Source: Sediminibacillus massiliensis (GTDB lineage: Bacteria; Bacillota; Bacilli; Bacillales; Amphibacillaceae). Taken from it: a stretch of DNA of 64,000 nt. Position numbers and translations under genes: made by a program. Within the stretch, counting starts at the first letter, position 1; every line of letters starts with the position of its first letter. Where the stretch lies: the NCBI RefSeq assembly GCF_900156915.1, contig NZ_LT732535.1:327120-391119 (forward strand), read 5' to 3'. This document shows positions 27,257-37,010 of the stretch, piece after piece. The notes below the pieces were generated by a model. The model saw only the letters and a program-made list of their open reading frames with translations. It was not told the origin of the DNA and searched no databases.

Positions 27257-27984
27257 TAAGTGTAATTTTTTAATGTTTTTTCCAACTCGTCATAACAGTA
27301 AATGCCGTTTTGCATTGCACGTTCGAGCAGAAGTTCAAATAATTCTGCAGTCATGATTGCATCATTCAGTGCATGGTGTCTCTCCAATTTATTTATGCCA
27401 AAATGACGGATGAGAGGGTCGAGTTGATAATCCAGACCAGGATACAGCCATTTTGCCATCGATTGGGAATCGACAACTAACGGTTCGTAATCCGGCAGTT
27501 TCCATCTTTTCAGCATCGTTTTGAGGAACCTTATATCGAACTTGGCAGGATGTGCTACTAAAATAGAACCCTTGCTGTAATCCAAGAACTTGTCAAAAGC
27601 CTCGATGAAAAGGCCGGCGTTCTTAATTTCGCTTTTATCGATTCCCGTTAAATCTTTGATCCGTTTGGAAACAGGTCTTATCGGCCTGATGATTTTGTGG
27701 AATGTTTGTTTACGGCAATATTTCAAGCCGGTTAATTGGATTGCGCCGATCGATATGACTTCATGGCCCAAATCAGGGATTAATCCGGTAGTTTCCAAGT
27801 CAAAAATGGTAAATGATACTTCCCCCAAATCTTGATACCTTATTCGAGGATCTTCATGAAAATATTCTAATCGTTCATTTAGTTTCCGATAAGCATCCAG
27901 TTCGAAAAATGGTTTGATTTTCTGATGATAGATCGGTTTTTCAAAGAAAAAATACTTTAAAATTTGTATATCGATCGGTAACAT
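27256..27984 (-). CDS. DEDDh 3'-5' exonuclease (DnaQ/PolC epsilon-like)
   Basis: A 242-residue nuclease of the DnaQ superfamily. The motifs are FDLETTG (Asp, Glu), a middle HPAKFDIRFL (Asp) and HHALNDAIMT (His, Asp), so the catalytic set is complete. About 60 residues precede the nuclease domain. The ATG at 27984 overlaps the stop of the upstream signalling gene (TGATG) with GGGTGG before it; a TTG one codon earlier is possible. The tight coupling implies joint function with the DUF294 protein. The physiological substrate is not known. Confidence 0.88.
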   Translation of the reverse strand: MLPIDIQILKYFFFEKPIYHQKIKPFFELDAYRKLNERLEYFHEDPRIRYQDLGEVSFTIFDLETTGLIPDLGHEVISIGAIQLTGLKYCRKQTFHKIIRPIRPVSKRIKDLTGIDKSEIKNAGLFIEAFDKFLDYSKGSILVAHPAKFDIRFLKTMLKRWKLPDYEPLVVDSQSMAKWLYPGLDYQLDPLIRHFGINKLERHHALNDAIMTAELFELLLERAMQNGIYCYDELEKTLKNYT

Positions 27985-29894
27985 CAAACCACCCGATTCC
28001 TATTGTAGCTGAGTTCCAATACTTGCTGGAGTCTTTTTGCTATAGCTAGTGCTTCCCTTAATCTTCTTTTTTCCTCTTTAGAGAGTTCATGTAGGCTAAT
28101 ATCGTTTGTAAGTGGCTTTTTTTCTTCCAGTTGTTTGAGATTCTGGGTGAGCCTGAATGTTAGCAAACGATGTAAAGCGAGCTTCGCATTATCGGAATCC
28201 CTGGGGTGAAACCTTTCATATTCCGTAAGAGTTTTCACTCTTCCAATGGTACTTACGTCATCAATCCCATAACGCGCAGAATATATTCTGATAGCGTTGA
28301 CAATCTGCATGATTGCAGATTTTTTAAGGTTCAAATTCCTTTGACGTCCAACGCCGATTATCCTGCCGAATGGATGGAAAGGTACTCGGAAACGAAGGGT
28401 GTCTTTCATCAAGAGTTGATGTAAATTCAATGATTTTTCTATTTTTTGTGTCAATTCTTCCCGCAATTTATAAGCCAGTGCGTAGTCTCCATAAATCGGT
28501 CGGAAATCCATAAAAATAGTAAAATCCCTGATCTCTTCTGCATCCATCTTTTTGATCCAATCAGTGAGACCTTCCGACCACTCGGATAGTGTTTTTCTCC
28601 ATTTTTCCTCTTTAGCCATGATTCCGCCTTTGCATAGAGGAAAACCGCATAGTTCAAGCATATAATTGATTTTTTGGCTCAGTACTCTGAAGTAATGTGT
28701 AATCCTTTCTTTATCATTTGAGTGATAATAATCGGAAAGGATGATCCCGTTATCTTGATCAGTACTGAAGCCTTGCTCTTTTCTGCCTTCCGATCCCATG
28801 ACGATGAAACAATAGTTGATTTGGGGCGGTCCATATCCTTCTTTCACCATCTCTTCTTCAGCGAGGTTGATCACTTTTTTGTGAATACGATCATTCAGAT
28901 TTGAGATCAATTCGCAAATTTCATATCCGAATGTTCCATGATCAATCAGCTCCTTGATAAATCCGTGAAAACGTTCATTGTAAACCGGTGACAACTGTCT
29001 TAACTCGTCAAGCGTGTTGACGTCCGCAATCCGATATGTCAAATCGAAATAGATAGAATCCTTGATATTGAAAAATGACGACTGTCTTAAGAAGCCGACG
29101 ACTTTTTCCTTGTGGAAGACAGGGACAATCGAGGTCGGATGATGCTTCAAATAGGATAAAGCTTCATATATAAAATTTTTAGACATGACAGAGTATACTT
29201 GTGTATTCATATGATTTTCTACCGGACTGTTGTGTTCATTGTTTAAATAAGCTTTCAGGACCTCTGAGTAACCAAGCATCCCAAGCATATGTTGTTTGTC
29301 TTTGCTGACAATAATCCCTTCCAATTCTTTTTCCTGAAGTATCCTTGCAGCTTCCTCTATGGTAATGCCAGGCTCAATGAATACAGGTGCTTCCATGTAT
29401 CTGTCCACTCGCTTTGTGTACATTTCCTGCTCGGAATGGTCATTTAGGTCGGAACTTGTGTATTTCACTTCATGATAGAGACTTTTCATCAAGTTGTTGA
29501 TGCCTTCCAGTACCACTTTGGAAAAATTCGTGTTATTTGACATAATTTCCATGAATCGGTTTTTATCAAAGCATAACGTCTGCGTTTCTTCCAGAGCTTG
29601 GACGGAAAATTTCATTTCCCCGCTGGATAACATGATCATCATCCCGATAAGGTCCCCTGGATAATAGTAACGCATCGATAACTGCCTTCCGCTTGACCTG
29701 TGCATGATGCTATTGGCAAGGCCTGATATTAAAAAGTGGATGTCGATTTTTTCTTCATCCTGTTCCTCATGGATGATAAACTCGTTTGTTTTAAACTTTT
29801 TTATTACTGCTTTGTCTGTTATTAAATCGAATTCCTGGTCTGTCAGTAGATTGAATGGGTATTGGTTTTTGAATACATCCATATATTCATGCAA
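27984..29894 (-). CDS. cNMP-binding/CBS/DUF294 nucleotidyltransferase-like signalling protein
   Basis: About 636 residues. Domain order: cyclic-nucleotide-binding-like domain (about 15-130, FLISGLANSIMHRSSGRQLS), a CBS pair (about 165-285), then a DUF294 nucleotidyltransferase-like domain with GSEGRKEQGFSTDQDNG near 366-385, and the DUF294 C-terminal helical domain. The acidic DQD and GSEGR residues of a GlnD-like active site are kept, so it may transfer nucleotides. The frame opens at 29993, but a TTG at 29894 has AAGGTGG six bases upstream; ATG 29882 is another option. It overlaps the exonuclease gene. Confidence 0.87.
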   Translation of the reverse strand: MHEYMDVFKNQYPFNLLTDQEFDLITDKAVIKKFKTNEFIIHEEQDEEKIDIHFLISGLANSIMHRSSGRQLSMRYYYPGDLIGMMIMLSSGEMKFSVQALEETQTLCFDKNRFMEIMSNNTNFSKVVLEGINNLMKSLYHEVKYTSSDLNDHSEQEMYTKRVDRYMEAPVFIEPGITIEEAARILQEKELEGIIVSKDKQHMLGMLGYSEVLKAYLNNEHNSPVENHMNTQVYSVMSKNFIYEALSYLKHHPTSIVPVFHKEKVVGFLRQSSFFNIKDSIYFDLTYRIADVNTLDELRQLSPVYNERFHGFIKELIDHGTFGYEICELISNLNDRIHKKVINLAEEEMVKEGYGPPQINYCFIVMGSEGRKEQGFSTDQDNGIILSDYYHSNDKERITHYFRVLSQKINYMLELCGFPLCKGGIMAKEEKWRKTLSEWSEGLTDWIKKMDAEEIRDFTIFMDFRPIYGDYALAYKLREELTQKIEKSLNLHQLLMKDTLRFRVPFHPFGRIIGVGRQRNLNLKKSAIMQIVNAIRIYSARYGIDDVSTIGRVKTLTEYERFHPRDSDNAKLALHRLLTFRLTQNLKQLEEKKPLTNDISLHELSKEEKRRLREALAIAKRLQQVLELSYNRNRVV

Positions 29895-29928
29895 TAAAAA
29901 CACCACCTTAAGTAAATTACCGGATGTC

Positions 29929-30159
29929 TTACTTTTTCCCCTTACTTTTTGTAAGGTTTCTTTTTTTGTCTCTGTAAAAAATAAAACCTCCAATAAATGT
30001 TAGCCCTCCTAGAAAGAAAATTAGTCCGAAAACGAATTGAACTCCTATATGGAAAAACATCGAATAAAAATCCCCGAATATCGCGTCTCTCATTAATTTG
30101 ACACCTAACGTGGCGATTATGCCAGGTATCAGCAAGATAATTAATGCAAATAATCTCAT
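29929..30159 (-). CDS. yqzF: DUF2627 (YqzF-like) small membrane protein
   Basis: A 76-residue protein with two hydrophobic segments (about 2-20 and 35-62), the conserved GVKLMRDAIFG between them and a basic tail (YRDKKRNLTKSKGKK). It matches the DUF2627/YqzF family, which sits beside the bkd region in B. subtilis as here. The ATG at 30159 has GAGGAG upstream. Function unknown. It precedes the DUF294 gene by about 35 bases and may be co-transcribed with it. Confidence 0.85.
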   Translation of the reverse strand: MRLFALIILLIPGIIATLGVKLMRDAIFGDFYSMFFHIGVQFVFGLIFFLGGLTFIGGFIFYRDKKRNLTKSKGKK

Positions 30160-30330
30160 TTTTTCTCCTCTTTCTTCCTATATACATATCAAAGTCTTTT
30201 AACTGTCCTAGTAATCATTCCTAAGTAGTATAGCAAAGGTGACAAGTGTTGAAAACCAAAGTTTTCTTGCTAAATCATGCAGTAAATATTAAGATGGAAG
30301 TATGCAAAAACGTGCAAGGGTGATGACTAG

Positions 30331-32397
30331 GTGAAACGCGTACTTATCGTGGGAGGCGGCAAAGGCGGTACTGCTTTGTTGAAACTTCTTTCTGCTTCAA
30401 CCAGTCGAATGAAGATTGTAGCGGTAATTGACATCGACGAAAATGCTCCGGCGCTGCAGGCAGCGAAAGAAAGTAACATTCCGACAGGCCATGACTGGCG
30501 TCGATGGATACATGAACAGATCGATATTGTCATCGAAGTTACCGGCTCTGAGCAGGTGCTCTACGACATTATCAGAGAGAGAGCCGGAAAGACGGTAGTA
30601 ATTCCGGGTTCAGTAGCATACATAACAGCTGAGCTTTTAGAAGAGAAAGAGCTGCTGCTCGGGGAGTTGCAAGAGCAATCATACAAACAAGAACTGATTC
30701 TGAATAATATTCATGAAGGCATGATCGTCATAAATAATGACGAATCGGTTACTTTTGCTAACAAACGTGCCGAAGAAATTGTCGGGATACCCGAAAAAGA
30801 CTTTGTCAGAAAACCAATAAGGGAAGTGATTGATCAGACGAGACTTCCGCAAATATTGAGGACAAGGAAAAAAGAAGTTAACGAAAAGCTTGAGTTGAAA
30901 AACGGCAGGAAGGTTATCACGACTAGAATTCCAATTATCGATGCTAATGACAGGTTGAAAGGTGCCTTTGCCGTTTTCCGTGATATTACGGAGGTAGTCG
31001 AACTTGCTGAACAAGTTACTGGGTTGAAAGAAGTGAAAAAGATGTTGGAAGCTATTTTCCATTCTTCCGACGAAGCAATCAGTGTGGTGGACGAGAATGG
31101 GATTGGTATTATGATCAATCCTGCTTATACAAGGATAACCGGCCTGACGGAAGATGAAATAGTTGGTAAACATGCTGCTACAGACATTTCCGAGGGTGAG
31201 AGTATGCATATGAAAGTCCTCACTACAAGACGGGCTGTCCGCGGCGTCCGCATGAAGGTGGGACCTGGGAAGAAGGATGTATTGGTGAATGTTGCTCCCA
31301 TCATAGTGGACGGCGTGTTAAAGGGGAGTGTGGGGGTTCTCCACGATGTTTCAGAAATAAAGTCTTTGACAAGTGAGCTGAAAAGAGCAAGGCAAATAAT
31401 CCGTAATTTGGAAGCTAAATATACGTTTGATGATTTTGTCGGTTCCTCCGGCGAAATGAAACTTGCATTGGAACAAGCGAAAGTGGGTGCGAAGACTCCG
31501 GCTACCGTATTGTTAAGAGGCGAATCCGGAACTGGCAAGGAGCTGTTTGCCCACGCTATTCATAACGAAAGTAATAGAAGGAATAATAAATTTATAAAAG
31601 TGAACTGTGCTGCTGTCGAAGATGATGTTTTAGAAGAAGAATTGTTTGGGTTGGAACAGGATGGCCAACTGGTTAGAAAAGGTTTTTTTGAAGAATCAAG
31701 GAACGGCAGCATTTTTCTGGATGAAATTGGAGAGCTTTCCCTGCATATGCAGGCAAAAATATTGAGAGTATTGCAAGAAAAAGAAATTTTCCGAGTAGGG
31801 GGAAATGCGCCGGTAGCCGTAGATGTCCGGATAATTACGGCAACCAATGTCAATTTGGAAAAAGCGATCATGAATAAAACTTTCAGGGAAGACTTGTACT
31901 ATCGCCTGAACCGTCTCCCGATCTTTATTCCGCCTTTAAGGGAAAGGATGGAAGATATAGAGGAACTGTCCACTTTTTTGATTCAGAAAAAGAACCAGGA
32001 ATACGGTAGGAATGTAAAAGGGATCAGTGAAGATGCTCTCACATACTTAAAAGGTTATCATTGGCCCGGTAATGTAAGGGAACTTGAGAACGTGATTGAA
32101 AGGGCAATGATGGTTATGGAAATCAGTGAGGAAAGAATCGTTTTCGGCCATCTACCGGATCTATATCCTCTATCTAAGTCAGGGCGCGACAGAGGAATAG
32201 TCTGGGAGAACTTCAAGGATCAATCCTTGCAATCGGCGCTAGAGGATTTTGAAAAAGAAATGATTGCATCCGCCCTACTTGCAAATGACTTAAACAAAAC
32301 TAAAACAGCAGATAGCCTGGGGATTTCAATCCGGAATTTGTACTATAAAATGAATAAATACCACCTTGACAAGGATAGCATGCAAGATTTTTCATGA
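30331..32397 (+). CDS. bkdR: BkdR-type AAA+ regulator lacking the GAFTGA loop
   Basis: A 688-residue enhancer-binding-type regulator placed to control the bkd operon. It has an N-terminal Rossmann-like domain (VLIVGGGKGGTALLKLL, 1-100), two PAS domains (about 110-235 and 240-355), an AAA+ domain with Walker A GESGTGKE at 397-404 and Walker B SIFLDE, and a Fis-type helix-turn-helix at the end (KTADSLGISIRNLYYKMNKY). Unusually, the sigma-54-contacting GAFTGA loop is missing: ELFG (437-440) runs through LEQDGQLVRK straight to GFFEE. The GTG at 30331 follows AAGGGTGA. It probably no longer activates sigma-54 holoenzyme. Confidence 0.9.
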   Translation: MKRVLIVGGGKGGTALLKLLSASTSRMKIVAVIDIDENAPALQAAKESNIPTGHDWRRWIHEQIDIVIEVTGSEQVLYDIIRERAGKTVVIPGSVAYITAELLEEKELLLGELQEQSYKQELILNNIHEGMIVINNDESVTFANKRAEEIVGIPEKDFVRKPIREVIDQTRLPQILRTRKKEVNEKLELKNGRKVITTRIPIIDANDRLKGAFAVFRDITEVVELAEQVTGLKEVKKMLEAIFHSSDEAISVVDENGIGIMINPAYTRITGLTEDEIVGKHAATDISEGESMHMKVLTTRRAVRGVRMKVGPGKKDVLVNVAPIIVDGVLKGSVGVLHDVSEIKSLTSELKRARQIIRNLEAKYTFDDFVGSSGEMKLALEQAKVGAKTPATVLLRGESGTGKELFAHAIHNESNRRNNKFIKVNCAAVEDDVLEEELFGLEQDGQLVRKGFFEESRNGSIFLDEIGELSLHMQAKILRVLQEKEIFRVGGNAPVAVDVRIITATNVNLEKAIMNKTFREDLYYRLNRLPIFIPPLRERMEDIEELSTFLIQKKNQEYGRNVKGISEDALTYLKGYHWPGNVRELENVIERAMMVMEISEERIVFGHLPDLYPLSKSGRDRGIVWENFKDQSLQSALEDFEKEMIASALLANDLNKTKTADSLGISIRNLYYKMNKYHLDKDSMQDFS

Positions 32398-32430
32398 GTT
32401 TTTTAACGAGTGACCGGATGGGAGGACGCA

Positions 32431-33333
32431 ATGGAAAAATTGGATGATTTGTTGCATCATTTCGGTAATAACACTAGATTTAGCACAGCTGTTGTTCAGG
32501 CGGCAGATAGCATAGTTCTTTCAACTGTCAAAAGAGCGCTTCAACTCAATTTGGGGACCTATCGACTTTATGGCAACTTAGTAGAAATCAAGGAAATCGC
32601 CGAAGAAGCAGGGTTGGACTTGAATGACAGCCGGTTGGATGTTATTCACGCTCCTTCTGCTCAGGATGCAGCGGAACAAGCCGTAAAGGATGTCAGATTG
32701 GGACATGCCGGAATCTTAATGAAAGGAAGTATCCAAACGGCTGATTTTCTTAAGGCGGTGCTTAACAAACAGAATGGAATCAGATCCGGTAAATTTCTTT
32801 CGCATACTGCACTTTTTGAATTGCCCGGTTACGAAAAACTCTTATTTCTTACCGACTCAGCCATCAATATCACACCAGGGCTGGAGGAAAAAACGGTCAT
32901 CCTTGAAAATGCTGTAAAAGTCGCTAATTCTGTTGGAATAAAAAAACCGAAAATAGCCGTGCTTGCTGCTATTGAGTCAGTAAACCCGACTATGCCAGCA
33001 ACCATTGATGCAGCTTGTCTAACACAAATGCAAAACAGGGGGCAGCTCGGGAATTGTCTTGTCGACGGTCCAATGGCGTTCGATGTAGCCGTCTCGAAAG
33101 AAGCTGCAGCACAGAAAAAAGTAGCTTCACATGTAGCCGGAGATGCAGATATTCTATTAGCACCTACATTGGAAGCAGGCAATTCATTATATAAATCATT
33201 TGTTTATTTTGCTAAAGCAAAAGTTGCAGGGATTATATCAGGAGCACAAGCACCGATTGTATTGGTGTCAAGATCAGATTCCGCAGAAAATAGATTATAC
33301 TCACTTGCATTGGCAATTCGAACAACAATCTGA
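32431..33333 (+). CDS. ptb: Phosphate butyryltransferase
   Basis: Converts branched-chain acyl-CoA to acyl phosphate in the catabolic route Leu/Ile/Val to fatty acid plus ATP, paired with Buk. The 300-residue protein belongs to the phosphotransacetylase family, with [20 protein letters not shown] and the ending [14 protein letters not shown]. The ATG at 32431 has GGGAGG six bases upstream; the in-frame GTG at 32410 does not. Only 33 bases separate it from bkdR, so no independent sigma-54 promoter fits there. Confidence 0.95.
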   Translation: MEKLDDLLHHFGNNTRFSTAVVQAADSIVLSTVKRALQLNLGTYRLYGNLVEIKEIAEEAGLDLNDSRLDVIHAPSAQDAAEQAVKDVRLGHAGILMKGSIQTADFLKAVLNKQNGIRSGKFLSHTALFELPGYEKLLFLTDSAINITPGLEEKTVILENAVKVANSVGIKKPKIAVLAAIESVNPTMPATIDAACLTQMQNRGQLGNCLVDGPMAFDVAVSKEAAAQKKVASHVAGDADILLAPTLEAGNSLYKSFVYFAKAKVAGIISGAQAPIVLVSRSDSAENRLYSLALAIRTTI

Positions 33334-33346
33334 GGAGGAACTCAAC

Positions 33347-34441
33347 ATGGAAATATTCACTTATATGGAAAGTTATGATTACGAACAATTAGTTTTTTGT
33401 CAAGATAAACAATCCGGTCTCAAAGCCATTATCGCAATCCACGACACGACATTAGGACCTGCGCTCGGTGGGACAAGGATGTGGACGTATGATTCGGAAG
33501 AAGACGCCATAACAGATGCTCTTAGACTAGCCAAAGGCATGACTTACAAAAACGCTGCGGCAGGACTCAATCTGGGAGGCGGAAAAACAGTCATCATAGG
33601 CGATCCTAAAAAAGACAAAAATGAAGCAATGTTCCGCGCTTTCGGTCGTTATATACAAGGTTTGAATGGTCGTTATATTACAGCTGAAGATGTAGGTACA
33701 ACTGTATATGATATGGATTTGATTCATGAAGAAACCAATTATGTTACAGGAATATCCCCGGAATTCGGCTCATCAGGGAATCCTTCTCCTGTAACAGCCT
33801 ATGGAGTATATAAAGGGATGAAAGCTGCAGCAAAAGAAGCATTTGGCGAAGATTCTCTCGAGGGGAAGACTGTGGCAGTCCAAGGAGTCGGAAATGTGGC
33901 TTTTAAATTGTGTGAGTATCTTCATCAAGAGGGTGCCCGGTTGATTGTCACCGATATCCATAAGGAATCGGTCGAAAGAGCGGTCGAAGCGTTTCAGGCT
34001 ACAGCTGTGGACCCTGATGACATTTATGAAGTCGACGCAGATATTTACGCACCATGCGCTCTTGGAGCTACTATCAACGACGACACCATCCCGAAAATAA
34101 AAGCAAAAGTTATTGCCGGAGCTGCCAACAATCAATTGAAAGACACAAGGCATGGGGATATTCTGCATGAAAAGGGAGTAATATATGCACCGGACTATGT
34201 AATAAATGCCGGTGGGGTCATCAACGTTGCAGATGAGCTTGTTGGCTATAACAGGGAAAGGGCTATGAAAAAGGTAGAGACAATATATACGAATCTAGAA
34301 AGGGTCTTCGAAATTTCCAGGCGCGACAATATACCTGCCTATGCGGCGGCAGACCGAATGGCAGAAGAACGGATACAGGCGCTCAAACAATCCCGAAGTC
34401 AGTTCTTGACTGATGGCCGGAGCATTCTCAACAGACGATAA
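33347..34441 (+). CDS. bcd: Leucine dehydrogenase
   Basis: NAD-dependent oxidative deamination of Leu, Ile and Val to 2-keto acids. The 364-residue length is that of the B. subtilis enzyme. Catalytic Lys68 and Lys80 are in [18 protein letters not shown], and the NAD-binding Rossmann motif is [14 protein letters not shown]. The frame is open from 33200, but the ATG at 33347 follows GAGGAGG directly after ptb. It feeds keto acids to the BkdAA-AB-B complex. Confidence 0.96.
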   Translation: MEIFTYMESYDYEQLVFCQDKQSGLKAIIAIHDTTLGPALGGTRMWTYDSEEDAITDALRLAKGMTYKNAAAGLNLGGGKTVIIGDPKKDKNEAMFRAFGRYIQGLNGRYITAEDVGTTVYDMDLIHEETNYVTGISPEFGSSGNPSPVTAYGVYKGMKAAAKEAFGEDSLEGKTVAVQGVGNVAFKLCEYLHQEGARLIVTDIHKESVERAVEAFQATAVDPDDIYEVDADIYAPCALGATINDDTIPKIKAKVIAGAANNQLKDTRHGDILHEKGVIYAPDYVINAGGVINVADELVGYNRERAMKKVETIYTNLERVFEISRRDNIPAYAAADRMAEERIQALKQSRSQFLTDGRSILNRR

Positions 34442-34471
34442 GCATTGTGATCTATCAACGGAGGTGGAGGA

Positions 34472-35566
34472 GTGCAGCGAACGGGACGCATTTTAGTAAT
34501 AAATCCTGGTTCGACATCAACAAAAATTGGTGTCTTCGATAAACACCAGTGTCTCTTTGAGAAAACAATCAAGCATTCTTATGAAGAGCTATCGAACTTC
34601 AATCGGATCATCGACCAATTCGAATTTCGCAAAAAGGTCATATTAGAGCAATTGCATGAACAAGGGCTTAACATTTCCAAGTTCGACGCTGTATGTGGAA
34701 GAGGGGGCTTGCTCCGCCCCATAGAAGGTGGAACCTATCTTGTCAATGATGAAATGCTCCAGGATTTGCGAATGGGTTACAACGGTGAGCACGCATCCAA
34801 TCTCGGCGGGATACTTGCATATGCAATTGCCGAAGGCCTGAATATTCCTTCCTATATCGTCGATCCGGTTGTGGTTGATGAGTTGGATGACATTTCGCGA
34901 ATATCCGGTTTTCCGGACATACCAAGAAAAAGTATTTTTCATGCACTAAACCAGAAAGCTGTTGCAAGAAGAGCTGCGGCAGAATTGCATGATAAATATG
35001 AAGAGGTGGATTTGGTTGTCGTTCACATGGGTGGGGGCATCACTGTTGGAGCGCATAAAAAGGGCAGGGTAGTCGATGTCAACAATGGCCTCCATGGAGA
35101 CGGACCTTTCAGCCCGGAAAGAGCAGGTACTGTCCCGGCAGGGGATTTGGTAGCTATGTGTTTCTCCGGTCAATATTATCGGGGAGAGATCATGAAAAAA
35201 TTGATTGGTGAAGGTGGCTTGGTCGGTTACCTGAACACAAATGATGCACTAGAAGTAGAAAGAATGATTGAAAATGGCGACAAACGGGCCAAACTGGTGT
35301 ATGAGGCAATGGCATATCAGATAGCCAAAGAAATCGGTTCGGCTGCGATTGCATTGTCAGGAAGTGTAGATGCGATCGTTTTGACAGGCGGGTTGGCATA
35401 TGGCAAACGTTTTGTCGATTTGATTTCAGAAAGAGTCAGCTGGATAGCAGATATACTTGTTTATCCAGGAGAAAATGAAATACAGGCTTTGGCAGAAGGA
35501 ACTCTAAGGGTTTTACTAGGGGAGGAAAAAGCAAAACAATACCCTGATCAGGGAGGAGTGATTTGA
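34472..35566 (+). CDS. buk: Butyrate kinase
   Basis: Transfers the phosphate of butyryl or branched acyl phosphates to ADP, releasing the acid and ATP. The 364-residue ASKHA-fold kinase starts [17 protein letters not shown] and contains [19 protein letters not shown] and VLTGGLAYG. The GTG at 34472 follows GGAGGTGGAGGA. It is followed immediately by lpdV. Ptb and Buk give substrate-level phosphorylation and branched acids from amino acids. Confidence 0.96.
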   Translation: MQRTGRILVINPGSTSTKIGVFDKHQCLFEKTIKHSYEELSNFNRIIDQFEFRKKVILEQLHEQGLNISKFDAVCGRGGLLRPIEGGTYLVNDEMLQDLRMGYNGEHASNLGGILAYAIAEGLNIPSYIVDPVVVDELDDISRISGFPDIPRKSIFHALNQKAVARRAAAELHDKYEEVDLVVVHMGGGITVGAHKKGRVVDVNNGLHGDGPFSPERAGTVPAGDLVAMCFSGQYYRGEIMKKLIGEGGLVGYLNTNDALEVERMIENGDKRAKLVYEAMAYQIAKEIGSAAIALSGSVDAIVLTGGLAYGKRFVDLISERVSWIADILVYPGENEIQALAEGTLRVLLGEEKAKQYPDQGGVI

Positions 35567-35567
35567 A

Positions 35568-36992
35568 TTGGCTCGTGATTATGATTTAGTGATACTGGGC
35601 GGAGGGACAGGCGGATATGTTGCTGCGATAAGAGCTTCCCAGTTGGGGCTTCGTACCGCGATCGTCGAATCGGAAAAATTGGGGGGGACCTGTCTTCATA
35701 AAGGCTGCATCCCCTCCAAAGCGATGCTGCGCAGTGCCGAAATATTCCGGCAAACCAAGAATGCCGGTTCTTATGGTATAGAAACGGCTGTTCCTGAGGT
35801 GAATTTCGGCAAAGTTCAACATCGTAAAACGGATATTGTGCAAACATTGCATAAAGGTGTCCAGAGCTTGATGAAGAAAGGAAAAATAGATGTTTTTCAG
35901 GGGTTTGGCCGAATTCTAGGTCCATCCATTTTCTCTCCCACAGCAGGCACAATCTCAGTTGAAATGAGCAATGGTGAGGAAAATGAAATGTTGATCCCTA
36001 AAAATGTGATTATCGCCACGGGTTCCCGTCCGAAATCATTGCCAGGGATTGAGGTTGACGGCAAGACGGTCATGACTTCTGAAGATGCTTTGTGCATGGA
36101 GACGCTTCCTGAATCTATTCTGATTGTTGGGGGCGGGGTTATCGGAATCGAATGGGCTTCCATGTTAGCGGATTTCGGTGTGAAAGTCACAGTCATCGAA
36201 TACATCGACAGAATCCTGCCTTCAGAAGACAAGGAAATCGCAAATGAGATGATGCGCTTACTCGGAAAAAAAGGAATAAAAATAGCAACTGGAGCCAGGC
36301 TGCTGCCTGAGACGTTGCATAGAGAAGATGGAATAAAAGTGCAAGCCGACATTTCGGGAGAAAAGCAGACTTTCGAAGCAGATCGGATGCTTGTATCGAT
36401 TGGACGAGAAGCGAACATTTCCAATATCGGCCTTGAAAACACAGATATTGAAATAGGACCCCAAGGGGCCATTGATGTAAACGGCTTTTATCAAACTAAA
36501 GAATCACACATATATGCGATTGGAGATGTAATCGGCGGATTACAACTGGCACATGTCGCTTCACATGAAGGAATCGTCGCTGTGGAACATATTACAGGTA
36601 ATCATCCAGACCAAATTGATTATACATACATATCTTCCTGTATATATTCCCACCCAGAAGCAGCAAGTGTCGGCCTTACTGAAGAACAGGCTTTGGAAAA
36701 GGGGCTGGAATACAAAACAGGCAAAATGTCGTTCAAGGCTAATGGCAAGGCGTTGGTTTACGGGGAATCTGACGGATTCGTCAAAATTATTTCAGACAAG
36801 AAGACAAACGATATCCTGGGTATCCATATGATCGGCCCACATGTAACGGATATGATTTCGGAAGCAGGCCTGGCAAAGGTACTGGATGCGACGCCATGGG
36901 AAATCGGCGGAACCATACATCCCCATCCTACTTTGTCGGAAGTAATCGGTGAAGCAGCACTTGCTGTGGACGGTATGCAAATACATGGATAA
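35568..36992 (+). CDS. lpdV: Dihydrolipoyl dehydrogenase (E3) of the branched-chain keto-acid complex
   Basis: FAD enzyme that reoxidises dihydrolipoamide with NAD. The 474-residue protein has the FAD-binding GGGTGGYVAA, the redox pair Cys42-Cys47 (GGTCLHKGCIPSKA), the NAD-binding GGGVIGIEWA and the catalytic HPHPTLSE near the C-terminus. The TTG at 35568 follows GGGAGGAG and lies one base after the buk stop. Being inside the bkd operon, it is the dedicated E3. Confidence 0.95.
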   Translation: MARDYDLVILGGGTGGYVAAIRASQLGLRTAIVESEKLGGTCLHKGCIPSKAMLRSAEIFRQTKNAGSYGIETAVPEVNFGKVQHRKTDIVQTLHKGVQSLMKKGKIDVFQGFGRILGPSIFSPTAGTISVEMSNGEENEMLIPKNVIIATGSRPKSLPGIEVDGKTVMTSEDALCMETLPESILIVGGGVIGIEWASMLADFGVKVTVIEYIDRILPSEDKEIANEMMRLLGKKGIKIATGARLLPETLHREDGIKVQADISGEKQTFEADRMLVSIGREANISNIGLENTDIEIGPQGAIDVNGFYQTKESHIYAIGDVIGGLQLAHVASHEGIVAVEHITGNHPDQIDYTYISSCIYSHPEAASVGLTEEQALEKGLEYKTGKMSFKANGKALVYGESDGFVKIISDKKTNDILGIHMIGPHVTDMISEAGLAKVLDATPWEIGGTIHPHPTLSEVIGEAALAVDGMQIHG

Positions 36993-37010
36993 TATGTTAG
37001 GAGGTAAAGT

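Noticed and set aside
28960-29000. A CcpA cre-like sequence (TGAAAACGTTCA)
   Set aside because: It lies deep inside the DUF294 coding region, far from any start, so a regulatory role is unlikely.
32380-32430. Sigma-54 -24/-12 promoter upstream of ptb
   Set aside because: No TGGCAC-N5-TTGC pattern is present in the 33-base gap or the adjacent end of bkdR; neither is one evident upstream of bkdR.
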